Assembly: GCA_947623945.1 (NCBI GenBank) | Contig: CANQHU010000009.1 | Span: 1 to 46,920, forward strand | Direction: 5' to 3' | DNA: 46,920 nucleotides | Source of the DNA: an uncultured Clostridia bacterium | GTDB taxonomy: Bacteria; Bacillota; Clostridia; TANB77; CAG-508 | In this document: positions 8,401 to 16,998 of the stretch, in pieces | Position numbering within the stretch: the first letter of the stretch is position 1 | How the letters are laid out: each line of letters starts with the position of its first letter | The notes under the pieces: generated by a model | Database searches by the model: none | The model's input: only the letters and a program-made list of their open reading frames with translations | What the model was told of the DNA's origin: nothing | Translations under genes and position numbers: made by a program

Positions 8401-9395
8401 TAAGAAGGGTTTTTTGCAACTTTATTATATTCTTCTATAAATCTATCTAAATCAAATATATTACCTAAACCTTCAACGCATTTTATTTCACTTGGAAATT
8501 CAGGACTTGGTTCTGTTTCTTGATAACTATTACCATAAACAACCAAACTTCTAACATTTACTGGTTCTGCATCATCAATAATTATTGAATTAGTGCCCTC
8601 TACTGTTTTTTCAGTATCGGCTAGATAACTTAATTTAGTTTTATTTAGTAAACCATTTTTATCTTTAATTTCAATTCTATTATAGCCTTTTCTTAATTGG
8701 ATATTAACTGGTTCTGTTGTAAATTCTTGTGGGGTTTCTAATATCCATTTAAATATAACTGGATTACCTTCGTTATATCTATCTTTTAACCATTGCTTAT
8801 ATTGTGCTTCAGTTGTATATTCCTTTGGCAAATAAAAGTAAAAACATCCATTAGCCATAAATCCAGTTCCCTCATCATTAACCGCTAAAGCATATTTAAA
8901 ATAATTAGATATTATTGGTTTTCTTGAACCCTCTTTGCTAGAATTATCTATTTTAATTCTTGCTCTAATATAGCCATTTTTTTCAAAAATTATACTTTCA
9001 TCACCAGTAAGAACACATTCACCAATTCTTTTAATACCTTTACCACTAATAACATCATGTTCATCAGCAACATCATTTATAGAATTTAATTTTTCTTTTA
9101 ATTCAATAAATGTTGTTGTATCTAATTCTGGTGAAACACCATTTTGACCATCTTTATCTATACTTCCATTTTCTAATTTGCCATTAAAGATATTAGGCTT
9201 TCCAATTGTATTAATTTTAATAGATTTTGTATTAGTTGTTCCGATAATATTACCATTTACATAACAGTCTTCAGTTAATTCAAGGCTAGCCAAATTATCA
9301 TTATGAGTTATTTCCTTTATATCATCATATATTACTTTACCTAATCTATTATTGTAAGCATCATTTTTACATTCATTTTTAAAATTTTCTAACAT
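5493..9395 (-). CDS. Tail-tip protein (Tal/prophage endopeptidase tail family) with large insertion
   Basis: 1300 residues. The beginning (LASLELTEDCYVNGNIIGTT) and a segment around 700-950 (VNVGVKYDDDSEEYIELGKY, then VSDVLQDLCNQCGLEIDN) match the Tal/gp18-like tail hub fold. Between them lie about 550 residues of beta-rich, carbohydrate-binding-like modules, including a VYGNSYQETEPSPEFPSEI motif common in phage tip proteins. A coiled-coil region (about 1000-1080) and another jelly-roll-like module follow. It is 6 bp from the receptor-binding gene. The hub part is confident; the insertion's ligand is unknown. Confidence 0.85.
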   Translation of the reverse strand: MLENFKNECKNDAYNNRLGKVIYDDIKEITHNDNLASLELTEDCYVNGNIIGTTNTKSIKINTIGKPNIFNGKLENGSIDKDGQNGVSPELDTTTFIELKEKLNSINDVADEHDVISGKGIKRIGECVLTGDESIIFEKNGYIRARIKIDNSSKEGSRKPIISNYFKYALAVNDEGTGFMANGCFYFYLPKEYTTEAQYKQWLKDRYNEGNPVIFKWILETPQEFTTEPVNIQLRKGYNRIEIKDKNGLLNKTKLSYLADTEKTVEGTNSIIIDDAEPVNVRSLVVYGNSYQETEPSPEFPSEIKCVEGLGNIFDLDRFIEEYNKVAKNPSYKENGFDYFAYADAPSLKYMQGEFKENTQYTFNVKGYVNNYASGNFTGFIFYYTDNTHSEVRLNSGNLSNYTFSSTANKTINYIGLNSSGGKGMFVKDICLYEDNMQLPYLPYGKNYLKLVDTGKNFYDFKNTNTITSGITTDDEGWITINGNSSVHYYNYYTYDLDLEEKTSYLIALEIKEISGTGTLNAISNIEDAGQFSTGMSYSFEDLKNGDVKTKILTTKASFSKLFHSFGLRTFASFTSGQSGSITFRLSVLEDTSITPENFVYIPYVPNKVRNTEKFAIEKSTYTIDLNGATDVYLFFYDENDNLISKSGYHKLPYTFNNVDAKYVRFMFKDANNDYLDVNDITDIQINDKFSLYGKDVDVNVGVKYDDDSEEYIELGKYTIDKPNDEETVNLGEYKGYDYLDKLNDNYVCTIEDFTSATVSDVLQDLCNQCGLEIDNLEFENNDFPVNGNIFENYKCKDVLSDILELACSIGIISKDSNKLVFRKLSKESSVTLTKNDYSLLTKNQIYGPVNSFSIKESQIEGENVTIQDDESIKNNGETEFSIVDNIFLYTPELRQLVLDSIWNNIKGLTYYDCKIESYHGLPYLNAGDKITVEDDNGNYFDTYVLKHTFTYDGTFKSVIESPALTKQQTNIKSDVSLREKLNQTVINVYKDKKIIDALITENTEQGSKITQLELNTDDITARMEQNETSIQNTNDNLEHNYYQRTQVEEMVLNSASGVTNTFSEAGGNNILRNTDFSAKEVLEEGQEYEYWYGSAERLINSESANGYSIKIKKSNFYQEQNVANGNYTLSFYYKITNSLANVKVQINGQEYALDSTNFALFQTGIKNEDGTYKIEPINISDNHLKIEFITDIDDSIEIYDIMCNAGSVKLAYSQNANETRTDTVNIGKGITITSSTSDTKFVATPEIMGFKSVNGDKMITEFTNKGMTTKEAVVEDEAEIVGIIRQKVGNQIWDAVTGV

Positions 9396-9402
9396 TAGTC
9401 AC

Positions 9403-9843
9403 CTACAATTCAATTAAAGCAATTGCATTGCCTTCGTATAAATATTCATCTTTATATGGCATATATGGTTTAGCCGTTCTATCACCACGATAAGCTTTCA
9501 TAACTTGATTTTTCCCTGTAAATGGATTATAAAATTCTACTGTCATTTTTGGTGCTTTAACTATTTCACTATAAAAGTCTACCATTTCTGAAGAAGATAG
9601 ATATCGTGTTTGAATATCTAATCTATATTTAGTACTAATAACATTTAGTATCATTGTTCCATTAGCATTTTGAGTTTCACGTCCACTATTTTTGGAAACA
9701 TCATACCAACCAACAGAACAACCAGAAGGAGCAAGATATTTTGATATATCTTTTCCATTTATCTTTACTTCTTGAGATAATGCTCCTGCTACTAAATTAA
9801 ATTTATTTCCTCTTGAATAAAATGTTTCAGGTGATGTTATCAT
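9403..9843 (-). CDS. Distal tail component, DUF6711-like
   Basis: 146 residues. The pattern KINGKDISKYLAPSGCSVGW, then NANGTMILNVISTKYRL, followed by a loop and a C-terminal strand, fits the small protein encoded between tape measure and tail hub in many Gram-positive siphophages (DUF6711). It likely joins the tube to the tip. Its ATG overlaps the tape-measure stop (shared base 9843), which implies coupled translation. Confidence 0.75.
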   Translation of the reverse strand: MITSPETFYSRGNKFNLVAGALSQEVKINGKDISKYLAPSGCSVGWYDVSKNSGRETQNANGTMILNVISTKYRLDIQTRYLSSSEMVDFYSEIVKAPKMTVEFYNPFTGKNQVMKAYRGDRTAKPYMPYKDEYLYEGNAIALIEL

Positions 9844-12800
9844 TAAAGTACCTCATCAAACGGATTAGACCCCGTTCTTCTTATATAATCTTTTATTCCA
9901 TCTACTGCAACGTCAGTTATAACGCCTTTTTCCACTTTAGAATTTACATCAATTTGAACTAAACCATAATCAGAAATGGCTCTAGCAATTCCTCTATATG
10001 TTGCTTGTTCTATAAGTGACGCACTTAAATTTGCATAATAATTATCATTAACAGAATTAACTTTATTTATATTATTTTCCATACTTGGCAAACTTGCTAA
10101 ATCGTAATTAAGTTCATTCATTCCATTTAATGCAATACCTTTTATATCACTAATCATTTCATTAGTAACATTTTTCATTTTTGGTATTTCTTCTTCCATT
10201 CCCTCTAAAATACCATCAAATAAGAAATTACCTACTTTAGCATTTATCATTAGTTTAGATGGTGAATGAATACCTAACATATTTTTAACACTATTCAATA
10301 CATTAGCTCCAAAACCTTGTAAACCACTTCCGAGTGTTGCCGATTGATTTAAAGTTGTTGTTATTCCAGACCATATATTACTTCCAATTGATTTTATTTT
10401 TTCCAATAAGCCACCACTTTTTGTAGATGTGGAAGTTTTATCAAGTTCATTACCAATTGGAGTTTGTAAATCAATATTATCACCAGCATCATTTACATTA
10501 GTTGAGAATAAATCACCAACTTCGTAACCTGCACTTTGCATTTTTTGGGATAATGCGCTTTTTGTTTCTTCAGGCATTGGGCTAATTTTTTCAATAAACT
10601 TATCTTTATTTTCAGTTGCTAAATTTCCAAAAGCATTAACTAATTCATTTGATAAGTCTCCCTCTGCCAAACTTTTAACATCAAGTAATTCTAATCTTGT
10701 TTCTACAGGCAATTTTGACATTTGTTCCATATATACATCATGATTATCATTTGCAAGTTTTTGCCATTTATCTCTAATTTCTGGTGTTAAATTTTCTATT
10801 GTTTGTGATTGTTCAATTAAAGAATTTAGAGTTTTATCATTTATTTCAGCTAAACTTTTATCTGCTAAAGCAATTTCTTTTTCATATTTATCTTTTAATG
10901 AGTTATATAATTTTTCATCATATGTTTCTTGATTAGAATTCATATATTCCAAAGAACTTTGGGCATTTTGCTTTACTTCATTCCAATAATTAGCTTGTTC
11001 TTCTAAATTTTTGCCTCTTATATTTCTGTCATAATCAAAGAATTGATTTAAAGTTTCATAATTGCCTTGTGTTGCTAATTCTGTTCCATATTCCCAGTCT
11101 TTAATAGTATTATTATAACCCTCTAAAGTTGTCTGAGCTTCTTCTAAAGCCGTTTTTGAATTTTCTATATTGCTTATGTATCCTTTATAATGATTCCTTA
11201 TACTATCTAATACACCTATGCCATTATATCGTGTATCATTCAAATATTTTTCAATATTAGCTGATTTTTCACCGGCAGTGTAATAGTTGAATATCTCGTC
11301 TGCTGTTATTCCATATTCTTTTCTTAAGGCATCTAATGAACTAATACCGTCTGTTGAAGCTTTTTCTATTACATCTCTAAATTCAGATAATGACTTGTTA
11401 TATTCTTCAGTTGATTTAGTTAAATTTTTTGTTGCTTCTTCTATTTCACCATATGCGTTTTGTGCAGAACTTTTTAGAACTTCTAATTTTGCATAGGCTT
11501 TTTCTTTTTCAATTGCTTTATCAATAGCTGTTGCTACTCCATTCCAACCATCAATATGACCATTAACTATTTGAATATGTAATCCTAATGCCTCATTTAA
11601 TTCATTAACAATAGCACTAGCTCTATCTTCATAGCCTTGTTTAATAGTACCATTGGCATCTATAATATTATTAAGTTCATCTTTTAATCTTTCATAATAT
11701 CCAAACTCTGCATCAGTTTGTTTAAATGAATCATTAATTCCATCTCTAAAATTAATATATGATTTATAAGCTTCATCAACAACTGCTTTTTGTTCTTCAA
11801 TTTCTTTTGCTAACTTATAGCTTTCATCTGGCATATTGTTCATTACTACATACAATGTTTCAAACGCTCCAACTACACCACCGATAGCCGCACCCCAAGG
11901 TCCAAATACTGCACCCATTTGTACACCGCCAATAATTGTAGATATACCACCAGCAACAGTACCTATACCATTAAGTAAATTCCAACCTGAAGTATTTGCG
12001 TCTTCTAATGATGTTTTTAATGTTGTTATTCCTGCAACATTAATTGTTAAACCACCCATAAAGCTTTTTAAACCGTTCATAACGCCTTTAAAGCCATCTA
12101 CTTTACCTGTAGTTTTATCAATAATTCCCTGTTGTACTCTCCATGATTCTATAACATCAGTAAAAGCGTTTTTAATACTTCCATATCCTTTAAAAGCTAA
12201 TGGAAAATTTTTAAATGATGTAAATAAATTTTTAGTTGGTGTTAATAAACTTTTTAATACTTTTCCTAATCCGCTATTACCAAATATTGATACTAAATTT
12301 TTTCCAGCATTAAATAATTTTTTAAAACCATTTAAAATTTTATTACCAGCTATGGTAGTTAAAAAAACTGTAACAGTCTTAGCAAGAGGACTTAAGTTTT
12401 TAAACCAGTTCCATATATTTTTTAAAGTAGTTTTTAATCCTTCATATTTCCATGATATTTTACCAGTAAGTGGGTCTATAACTTTGGTAAAACCAAGCCA
12501 ATCCATGATTTTATCTCTTATTTCTGTTGCTTTCATTTTGACTTTATCAAGACCATTATCATAACCATTTATTGCATCTAATAATCTCTTATCTATGCCA
12601 CCTGATACACCACCACCAATTGCTCCACCACCAGAGCCACCAGTATCATTATTTTCATTTATATTATGTATTTGGTCGAATGAAAGTGTTTCTCTTTTAA
12701 GTTGTTTTACTGCTTTAGTTGCTCCACCAACACTATCAGCGATATCATCATAATATCCACCAACATCAACCTCTGGTGATGCAATGGCTGAGTTATAATC

Positions 12801-13703
12801 CTCGATTTCTATTCCAAACATTGTGGCAATTGCATTTGTAACTTCTTTGATTACCATTAATATTGCATTAGCATATGGTAATATTTTTGCAAAAGCTCCT
12901 TGAAATAAACTACCAATTGCAACTGATGTTTCAGCTAATTGATTTTTAAATATTCTCAATTGATTACTTGGACTTTCAATTGTATTTGCCCAGTCGCCAT
13001 GTGCAATTGATGATTGTCTTAAAACAGCAATATATCTTAATATTTGCCTTTCAGCTTGATTTAACTCATTTACCGTTCTTTCAATGCCTAAATCTTGTAA
13101 TATAGGTGTTAACGATGTTTGGGTAACATCTATACCAAATGAACGTAACGGTTTAGTTTGACCAGCGTAAATACCTGCTCGTAAAGCTTCAGCTGTTGTT
13201 TTTTCATCTCTATTATATAGTGATGATAAGTCATTTATTAACTTAGTCGTATTTTCAGACATAATACTTGCTTTATCAGAAACAATACCCATGTTTTCAG
13301 CCATTGACTGATATAATGCTTGATATGTTAATGTTTGAGTTTGTTGCAAGCCAAAAGCTTCACGCATTTTATTTTGAAATTTTGTTGCTGATAAGCCTAA
13401 TTCACTAAATTTATCATCAGTATTACCCATGACTACATTAAATAAATTTAATGCTTCAGAATAACCATTAACAGCATTTATTGAATCCATAAACTTACGT
13501 GATATTTGTTTAGCCATAGCTATTACGCCTGTTACATTAAGTGCCTTTGATAACATACTTGTTGTATTTTGAATTTTCTTTTGATTTTCATCAACATCGC
13601 CACTTAATTGGCTTAATGATTGCTTAAGTTTATTTAATTGATTAGTTGCTTCTTGAGCATACGTTTTGATTTCAATTGATAATTCATTATTCATTACTGC
13701 CAC
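9843..13703 (-). CDS. Tail tape measure protein
   Basis: 1286 residues, the longest structural protein with the tail-tip hub. The first 300 residues are helical (QLNKLKQSLSQLSGDVDENQKK; NALNVTGVIAMAKQISRKF). A Gly-rich break near 355-365 precedes hydrophobic segments (about 430-480 and 560-620, GPWGAAIGGVVGAFE) that may insert into the host membrane at DNA entry. Then comes a long alpha-helical part, and the tail ends with a GIHSPSKLM motif typical of tape measures. Its length sets tail length. It overlaps the chaperone frame by 17 bp. Confidence 0.95.
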   Translation of the reverse strand: MAVMNNELSIEIKTYAQEATNQLNKLKQSLSQLSGDVDENQKKIQNTTSMLSKALNVTGVIAMAKQISRKFMDSINAVNGYSEALNLFNVVMGNTDDKFSELGLSATKFQNKMREAFGLQQTQTLTYQALYQSMAENMGIVSDKASIMSENTTKLINDLSSLYNRDEKTTAEALRAGIYAGQTKPLRSFGIDVTQTSLTPILQDLGIERTVNELNQAERQILRYIAVLRQSSIAHGDWANTIESPSNQLRIFKNQLAETSVAIGSLFQGAFAKILPYANAILMVIKEVTNAIATMFGIEIEDYNSAIASPEVDVGGYYDDIADSVGGATKAVKQLKRETLSFDQIHNINENNDTGGSGGGAIGGGVSGGIDKRLLDAINGYDNGLDKVKMKATEIRDKIMDWLGFTKVIDPLTGKISWKYEGLKTTLKNIWNWFKNLSPLAKTVTVFLTTIAGNKILNGFKKLFNAGKNLVSIFGNSGLGKVLKSLLTPTKNLFTSFKNFPLAFKGYGSIKNAFTDVIESWRVQQGIIDKTTGKVDGFKGVMNGLKSFMGGLTINVAGITTLKTSLEDANTSGWNLLNGIGTVAGGISTIIGGVQMGAVFGPWGAAIGGVVGAFETLYVVMNNMPDESYKLAKEIEEQKAVVDEAYKSYINFRDGINDSFKQTDAEFGYYERLKDELNNIIDANGTIKQGYEDRASAIVNELNEALGLHIQIVNGHIDGWNGVATAIDKAIEKEKAYAKLEVLKSSAQNAYGEIEEATKNLTKSTEEYNKSLSEFRDVIEKASTDGISSLDALRKEYGITADEIFNYYTAGEKSANIEKYLNDTRYNGIGVLDSIRNHYKGYISNIENSKTALEEAQTTLEGYNNTIKDWEYGTELATQGNYETLNQFFDYDRNIRGKNLEEQANYWNEVKQNAQSSLEYMNSNQETYDEKLYNSLKDKYEKEIALADKSLAEINDKTLNSLIEQSQTIENLTPEIRDKWQKLANDNHDVYMEQMSKLPVETRLELLDVKSLAEGDLSNELVNAFGNLATENKDKFIEKISPMPEETKSALSQKMQSAGYEVGDLFSTNVNDAGDNIDLQTPIGNELDKTSTSTKSGGLLEKIKSIGSNIWSGITTTLNQSATLGSGLQGFGANVLNSVKNMLGIHSPSKLMINAKVGNFLFDGILEGMEEEIPKMKNVTNEMISDIKGIALNGMNELNYDLASLPSMENNINKVNSVNDNYYANLSASLIEQATYRGIARAISDYGLVQIDVNSKVEKGVITDVAVDGIKDYIRRTGSNPFDEVL

Positions 13704-14136
13704 CCATCAATTGTTGTACTTTCTTTACTCTATCTAATAATTTATCTTTTAAAATTATTCTTTGTTGTTCTTCATATTTTTTCTCTTGCCCATATGGTAC
13801 TTTAGGATATTCTATTTTTGTTTTGGAAAAAGCATTTGATAAGGCAACGGTTATAGCGTCCAAAAAATATCTACCTTGTGACCACATATCGTATTCTTTT
13901 TCTTTTCTTTTATTATTATAAGAAAAACGGTATGCCCAAAATAAGTTTGGGTCTTCCTTCCAAAACTCATTTGTTGACATACCGTACTGTATTGCTAAAG
14001 GAAGTAAATCTTCAAAATATTCAGTTAAATTCTTATATTTTAATTCCTTGCTATTTTCTAAGCCTTTGTTATCTGTGCTTTCTTTATCTTCTTCGATTTG
14101 GTACCGTTTAGGGCATTTAGAAAAGCTGTATATTCT
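13687..14136 (-). CDS. Tail assembly chaperone, downstream (-1) frame
   Basis: The ATG at 13980 is internal. The same frame stays open upstream to 14136 and reads YQIEEDKE through LTEYFEDLLPLAIQYGMSTN into EFWKEDPNLFWAYRF. This frame is -1 relative to the chaperone gene ending at 14058, so a gpG/gpGT-like fusion by -1 frameshifting is expected, with the slip between 14136 and 14058. No canonical X XXY YYZ heptamer is obvious; A AAG AAA (in ATA AAG AAA) is the best weak candidate. The domain is the usual second half of tail chaperones. Confidence 0.8.
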   Translation of the reverse strand, partial: RIYSFSKCPKRYQIEEDKESTDNKGLENSKELKYKNLTEYFEDLLPLAIQYGMSTNEFWKEDPNLFWAYRFSYNNKRKEKEYDMWSQGRYFLDAITVALSNAFSKTKIEYPKVPYGQEKKYEEQQRIILKDKLLDRVKKVQQLMGGSNE

Positions 14137-14393
14137 TCAATTCCGAATCTTATTACTTCTCCTACATCGCCGTTTTCTTCTTTGTATTTATTTAATAAAT
14201 CAATACATTCAGCTTCGGTTTTGTCAGCATAATTCTTAACAAATAATGCTGTCCACATTGCATCGACAAAAGTAACAGGGCGATTATCAATATCATTTAT
14301 AGATATCCCTCTTGCCTCTAACCATTTTATCGAATCTCTAACAAGACATAATTCATAATCCTTTTCCTCAATATTAATTTTACAAATATTCAT
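14058..14393 (-). CDS. Tail assembly chaperone, upstream frame (gpG-like)
   Basis: 111 residues. The sequence starts with a short beta segment (INIEEKDYELCLVRDSIKW), then a helical domain with TFVDAMWTALFVKNY. It ends in a lysine-rich tail where the -1 frame overlaps. Position between the major tail protein and tape measure is the classic chaperone site. The product would coat the tape measure during tail assembly; the frameshifted form adds the downstream domain. Confidence 0.85.
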   Translation of the reverse strand: MNICKINIEEKDYELCLVRDSIKWLEARGISINDIDNRPVTFVDAMWTALFVKNYADKTEAECIDLLNKYKEENGDVGEVIRFGIEEYTAFLNALNGTKSKKIKKAQITKA

Positions 14394-14421
14394 TTACTTT
14401 TCCTTTTTTATTTTCTATTTA

Positions 14422-14847
14422 TTAACCAGTAATTAAACTTGTAATTTCTGATGATGTTTTTATTTCTGGTGCTGTACTTGGTACAGTATGTAATGTTGCT
14501 TCTACTACACTACCAACTGAAACCTCATTAGTCCAAACTTGAGCTTGACCAGTATATGTAAAACCTGAACCATCTTGGAATTTAACTAAGAATTCATGTT
14601 CCTCACCATCACAAACTTCTTTTACTTTAGTTAAATTTGCCTCAGTATAATTGAATGTATAATCCATATCACCTGTATCAGGTCTATCAGGAATATACGT
14701 TTTCATTGGGCTTTTTAAAGTTGTAGTTTCTAAGTTTCCACCTGCTTGACCAGATGCTGGAACGCTTTTTATTTCAATTAATTCTTTATATGTTCCATTC
14801 TTGACATATAATTGAATCCCTACATCAGATTGTGCGTTTTTTTCCAT
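14422..14847 (-). CDS. Major tail tube protein
   Basis: 141 residues, beta-rich with alternating hydrophobic strands (KELIEIKSVPASG; MDYTFNYTEANL; EFLVKFQDGSGFTYTGQ; VGSVVEATLHTVPS). This pattern and the slot between tail terminator and chaperones identify the tube subunit of a non-contractile tail. No sheath gene is present, which supports a siphovirus. Confidence 0.85.
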   Translation of the reverse strand: MEKNAQSDVGIQLYVKNGTYKELIEIKSVPASGQAGGNLETTTLKSPMKTYIPDRPDTGDMDYTFNYTEANLTKVKEVCDGEEHEFLVKFQDGSGFTYTGQAQVWTNEVSVGSVVEATLHTVPSTAPEIKTSSEITSLITG

Positions 14848-14870
14848 TAATGCTCCTATTATTTTCTCTA

Positions 14871-15299
14871 TTATCGTGGATATATCACAATTTTATCTTT
14901 ATATTTAGTATCTAAAATACATGTTGCTTGTACAATATTTCTATAAACATCTACATCTTCATTTGGTGCATTTTTAGATACTGTTAAAGTCATACGATAT
15001 TCTTTATTAAAAAACGTTTCTACATAGTTTGTTATTTCATCAGCTATTGTTTGTTTTGCAATATTCCCTTGTTTTATTGAAAATACATTGATTTCTAAGC
15101 CATAGTTGTATAGTTCATCAGTATATTTTTTAGTTGTGTATTCAACTGTATAAGGTAGTAATTTTACTATTACTACAGGAAATGTTTTTTCCTCAGGAAT
15201 ATCTTGATAAACATCTGGTTTATATTCTGAATGTTCTTGTAAATAGATTTTTAAGTTTTCAGTTATTTCATCATATAATTTTTGAACTTGTTCTAACAT
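14871..15299 (-). CDS. Tail terminator / tail completion protein
   Basis: 142 residues. A helical N-terminus (LYDEITENLKIYLQE) is followed by strands with FPVVIVKLLPYTVEYTT and KQTIADEITNYVETFF, the pattern of small tail terminators that cap the tube and bind the connector. Its ATG overlaps the stop of the HK97 gp10-like gene, indicating coupled translation. Confidence 0.7.
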   Translation of the reverse strand: MLEQVQKLYDEITENLKIYLQEHSEYKPDVYQDIPEEKTFPVVIVKLLPYTVEYTTKKYTDELYNYGLEINVFSIKQGNIAKQTIADEITNYVETFFNKEYRMTLTVSKNAPNEDVDVYRNIVQATCILDTKYKDKIVIYPR

Positions 15300-15802
15300 T
15301 AATACATAGCTCCTGTTGTTCTTGCAATTCTAATACCTATTGTTTTAGGAATTTGTTTTTGAACTTCTAATAAAGAATTATAAAAAATATGTTTTGTTTC
15401 TAAACCGTGAGTAAAACCACTATACCCTTTTTCTTCATTATAATATTTCCAACCAGTTTCACCTTTTCCACTAGCATTTACAGTATAATCAAAGGTATTT
15501 GCCCAATCATCTTGAGTCCCTTTAATACCTGTACCAAACTCATGAAAAATTATTACGATATCATTTGTATAAACTTTACCAACATTAGTTGCTTTATCAT
15601 AATTTTGATATACTTTATCAGTTCTACTATTAAGGTTACATTCTGACATTTTTTTTATAATTGTTTTATATAGTAATTCAGTACAATCTGAAACTCCTAA
15701 TTTAATCCCTTGTTGTAAATTTTTGCCGTATAGTTCTACTTCTTTAATTAGATTGTTCAGACTGTTCTTGCTTAGAGTCGCTTGAAGTTTTAACTTTGCC
15801 AT
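15299..15802 (-). CDS. HK97 gp10-like minor structural protein
   Basis: 167 residues with a helical start (LNNLIKEVELYGKNLQQGIK), DCTELLYKTIIKK, a central EFGTG motif and an ETKHIFYNSL ending. This matches the HK97 gp10 family of head-tail joining proteins. The start lies inside the 3' end of the preceding 59-codon gene, a 59-bp overlap in another frame. Confidence 0.8.
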   Translation of the reverse strand: MAKLKLQATLSKNSLNNLIKEVELYGKNLQQGIKLGVSDCTELLYKTIIKKMSECNLNSRTDKVYQNYDKATNVGKVYTNDIVIIFHEFGTGIKGTQDDWANTFDYTVNASGKGETGWKYYNEEKGYSGFTHGLETKHIFYNSLLEVQKQIPKTIGIRIARTTGAMY

Positions 15803-15923
15803 TCTTACTTTCAGAATTTACTTTTTTAGCTTTTTGTACTTTTTTCCAACCAAGTTTTAAATATGAATCTAAATCTCTATTTGGAACTTTTATTCTTATT
15901 AAGCCATTTGTTAATTCGATCAT
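15744..15923 (-). CDS. Small head-tail module protein, 59 aa
   Basis: ATG at 15923 overlaps the TGA of the head-closure gene (ATGA), a strong coupling signal. The product starts with a short beta unit (IELTNGLIRIKVPNRDLDSY), then LKLGWKKVQK and a Lys/Ser/Gln-rich tail. Small proteins of this form (a KxxGW motif and a charged tail) are common between connector genes, and their role is unknown. The 3' end overlaps the next gene by 59 bp. Confidence 0.65.
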   Translation of the reverse strand: MIELTNGLIRIKVPNRDLDSYLKLGWKKVQKAKKVNSESKNGKVKTSSDSKQEQSEQSN

Positions 15924-16273
15924 TTTCCTGTTATCCTTTCAAAATATATTATTATTACTTTATTGCCATTTCTTGGTGGATATAAACGATAATTAGCATT
16001 ATTACCATTTACTACCTCATTCGTTGGATTTGCTCCATCTAAATAAGCTAAATCATTTTCTTTAAACTTATTTTGATAAGATATTGGAATTACAGCTTTT
16101 TGCATCATTTTTGTTTTTTCACCAAATTCCATTAAATCAACTTCACTTGAAATGGGTTGAACATTAAACATATAATGTTTAGGTTCTTCATATGTAGTAA
16201 TAATATTTCCATATTTATCTTTGCTTACACCACTAATTTTTTTAGCTATGTAGATACTTTTTTTCCAACTCAT
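15920..16273 (-). CDS. Head closure / head-tail joining protein
   Basis: 117 residues. The sequence KKSIYIAKKISGVSKDKYGN then a beta region (YMFNVQPISSEVDLMEFG) and a final VIIYFERITGK fit the small beta-barrel stopper family. It overlaps its neighbours by 4 bp on both sides (ATGA junctions). It should sit under the connector and close the head after packaging. Confidence 0.7.
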   Translation of the reverse strand: MSWKKSIYIAKKISGVSKDKYGNIITTYEEPKHYMFNVQPISSEVDLMEFGEKTKMMQKAVIPISYQNKFKENDLAYLDGANPTNEVVNGNNANYRLYPPRNGNKVIIIYFERITGK

Positions 16274-16599
16274 TTTGGTACTCCAACTCTTGGAATTAAT
16301 TCATTCATTAATGATTTTGATATTAAATCAGTTTGCTTTGTATAAGACAAACCATTTTCAGAATAAGAAACATATCCTTCTTCACCCATAACTCTATATA
16401 ATTCAATTGCACACCTTACTTGCCAGTTTAAATATCTTTCTGGCAATTCAGTGATTTCTTTATGATACGGATAAAGGGTATCTAATGCGATGTATTTGGC
16501 ATCTAATAATTTTAATTTAAATATTTCATCTTGTTCTTCACAATCAATATCGTTTAAAATTTCTAAACGCATTTTTTTTAATTGTTCTTCTTCACTCAT
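16270..16599 (-). CDS. Head-tail connector adaptor protein
   Basis: The start ATG 16599 (MSEEEQLKKM) has GGGAAAGG upstream; the longer frame would need TTG at 16617 and is rejected. About 109 residues, mostly helical, with LLDAKYIALDTLYPYH, a conserved-looking RYLNWQVRCAIELYR segment and GLSYTKQTDLISKSLMNEL. This is the gp6/gp15-like adaptor that binds the portal. Confidence 0.75.
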   Translation of the reverse strand: MSEEEQLKKMRLEILNDIDCEEQDEIFKLKLLDAKYIALDTLYPYHKEITELPERYLNWQVRCAIELYRVMGEEGYVSYSENGLSYTKQTDLISKSLMNELIPRVGVPK

Positions 16600-16625
16600 T
16601 AAATACGCCTTTCCCAAATTTTCTA

Positions 16626-16976
16626 TTATTCACTTGGACTTAACGTTAAACCTGTTAAGTCTAATACTTTTGTAGTCTTACCATTCTTTATTGTGATAGT
16701 TTGACTTTTATCGTGTATCTTTGCTACAAGTAAATAGTCTTTAGAATTTAAAGTAACATTTCCTTTTTTCTCAGGGTCTGATAATTCACAAGTTACAGTA
16801 TCACCATTTTTAGCTTCTTCAACTTCAATAGCTAGAAAATTTCCCTCTGCTCCTTTTTCAAACTTATCATATTCTTTTACATATTTTAAAGTTCCTGTTG
16901 CTTTATAATCTGATATTTCTACTTCTTGTAAATCCGATACATTTTTTCCATAAACCATGCCCGTAGGTAATTTAAT
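16626..16976 (-). CDS. Capsid-proximal decoration-like protein, probable AUU start
   Basis: The frame has ATG at 16958 but that codon lacks a ribosome site. An ATT at 16976 is preceded by AAAAAAAGG with 5-nt spacing and would add KLPTG to the N-terminus. The beta-rich product (GNFLAIEVEEAKNGDTVTC; VTLNSKDYLLVAKI) resembles small Ig-like or head-decoration proteins. The gene follows the major capsid gene by about 22 bp. Role inferred from place and fold pattern. Confidence 0.6.
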   Translation of the reverse strand: MKLPTGMVYGKNVSDLQEVEISDYKATGTLKYVKEYDKFEKGAEGNFLAIEVEEAKNGDTVTCELSDPEKKGNVTLNSKDYLLVAKIHDKSQTITIKNGKTTKVLDLTGLTLSPSE

Positions 16977-16998
16977 TGTTACCTTTTTTTCGGGCTCT

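Noticed and set aside
11836..12564. 242-codon open frame on the + strand inside the tape measure gene
   Set aside because: It mirrors the coding bias of the tape measure gene, lacks a ribosome site and runs against its operon; the opposite-strand reading is low-complexity.
16270..16617. Start of the connector adaptor at 16617 (TTG)
   Set aside because: The ATG at 16599 has GGGAAAGG at proper spacing, while the TTG has no site.
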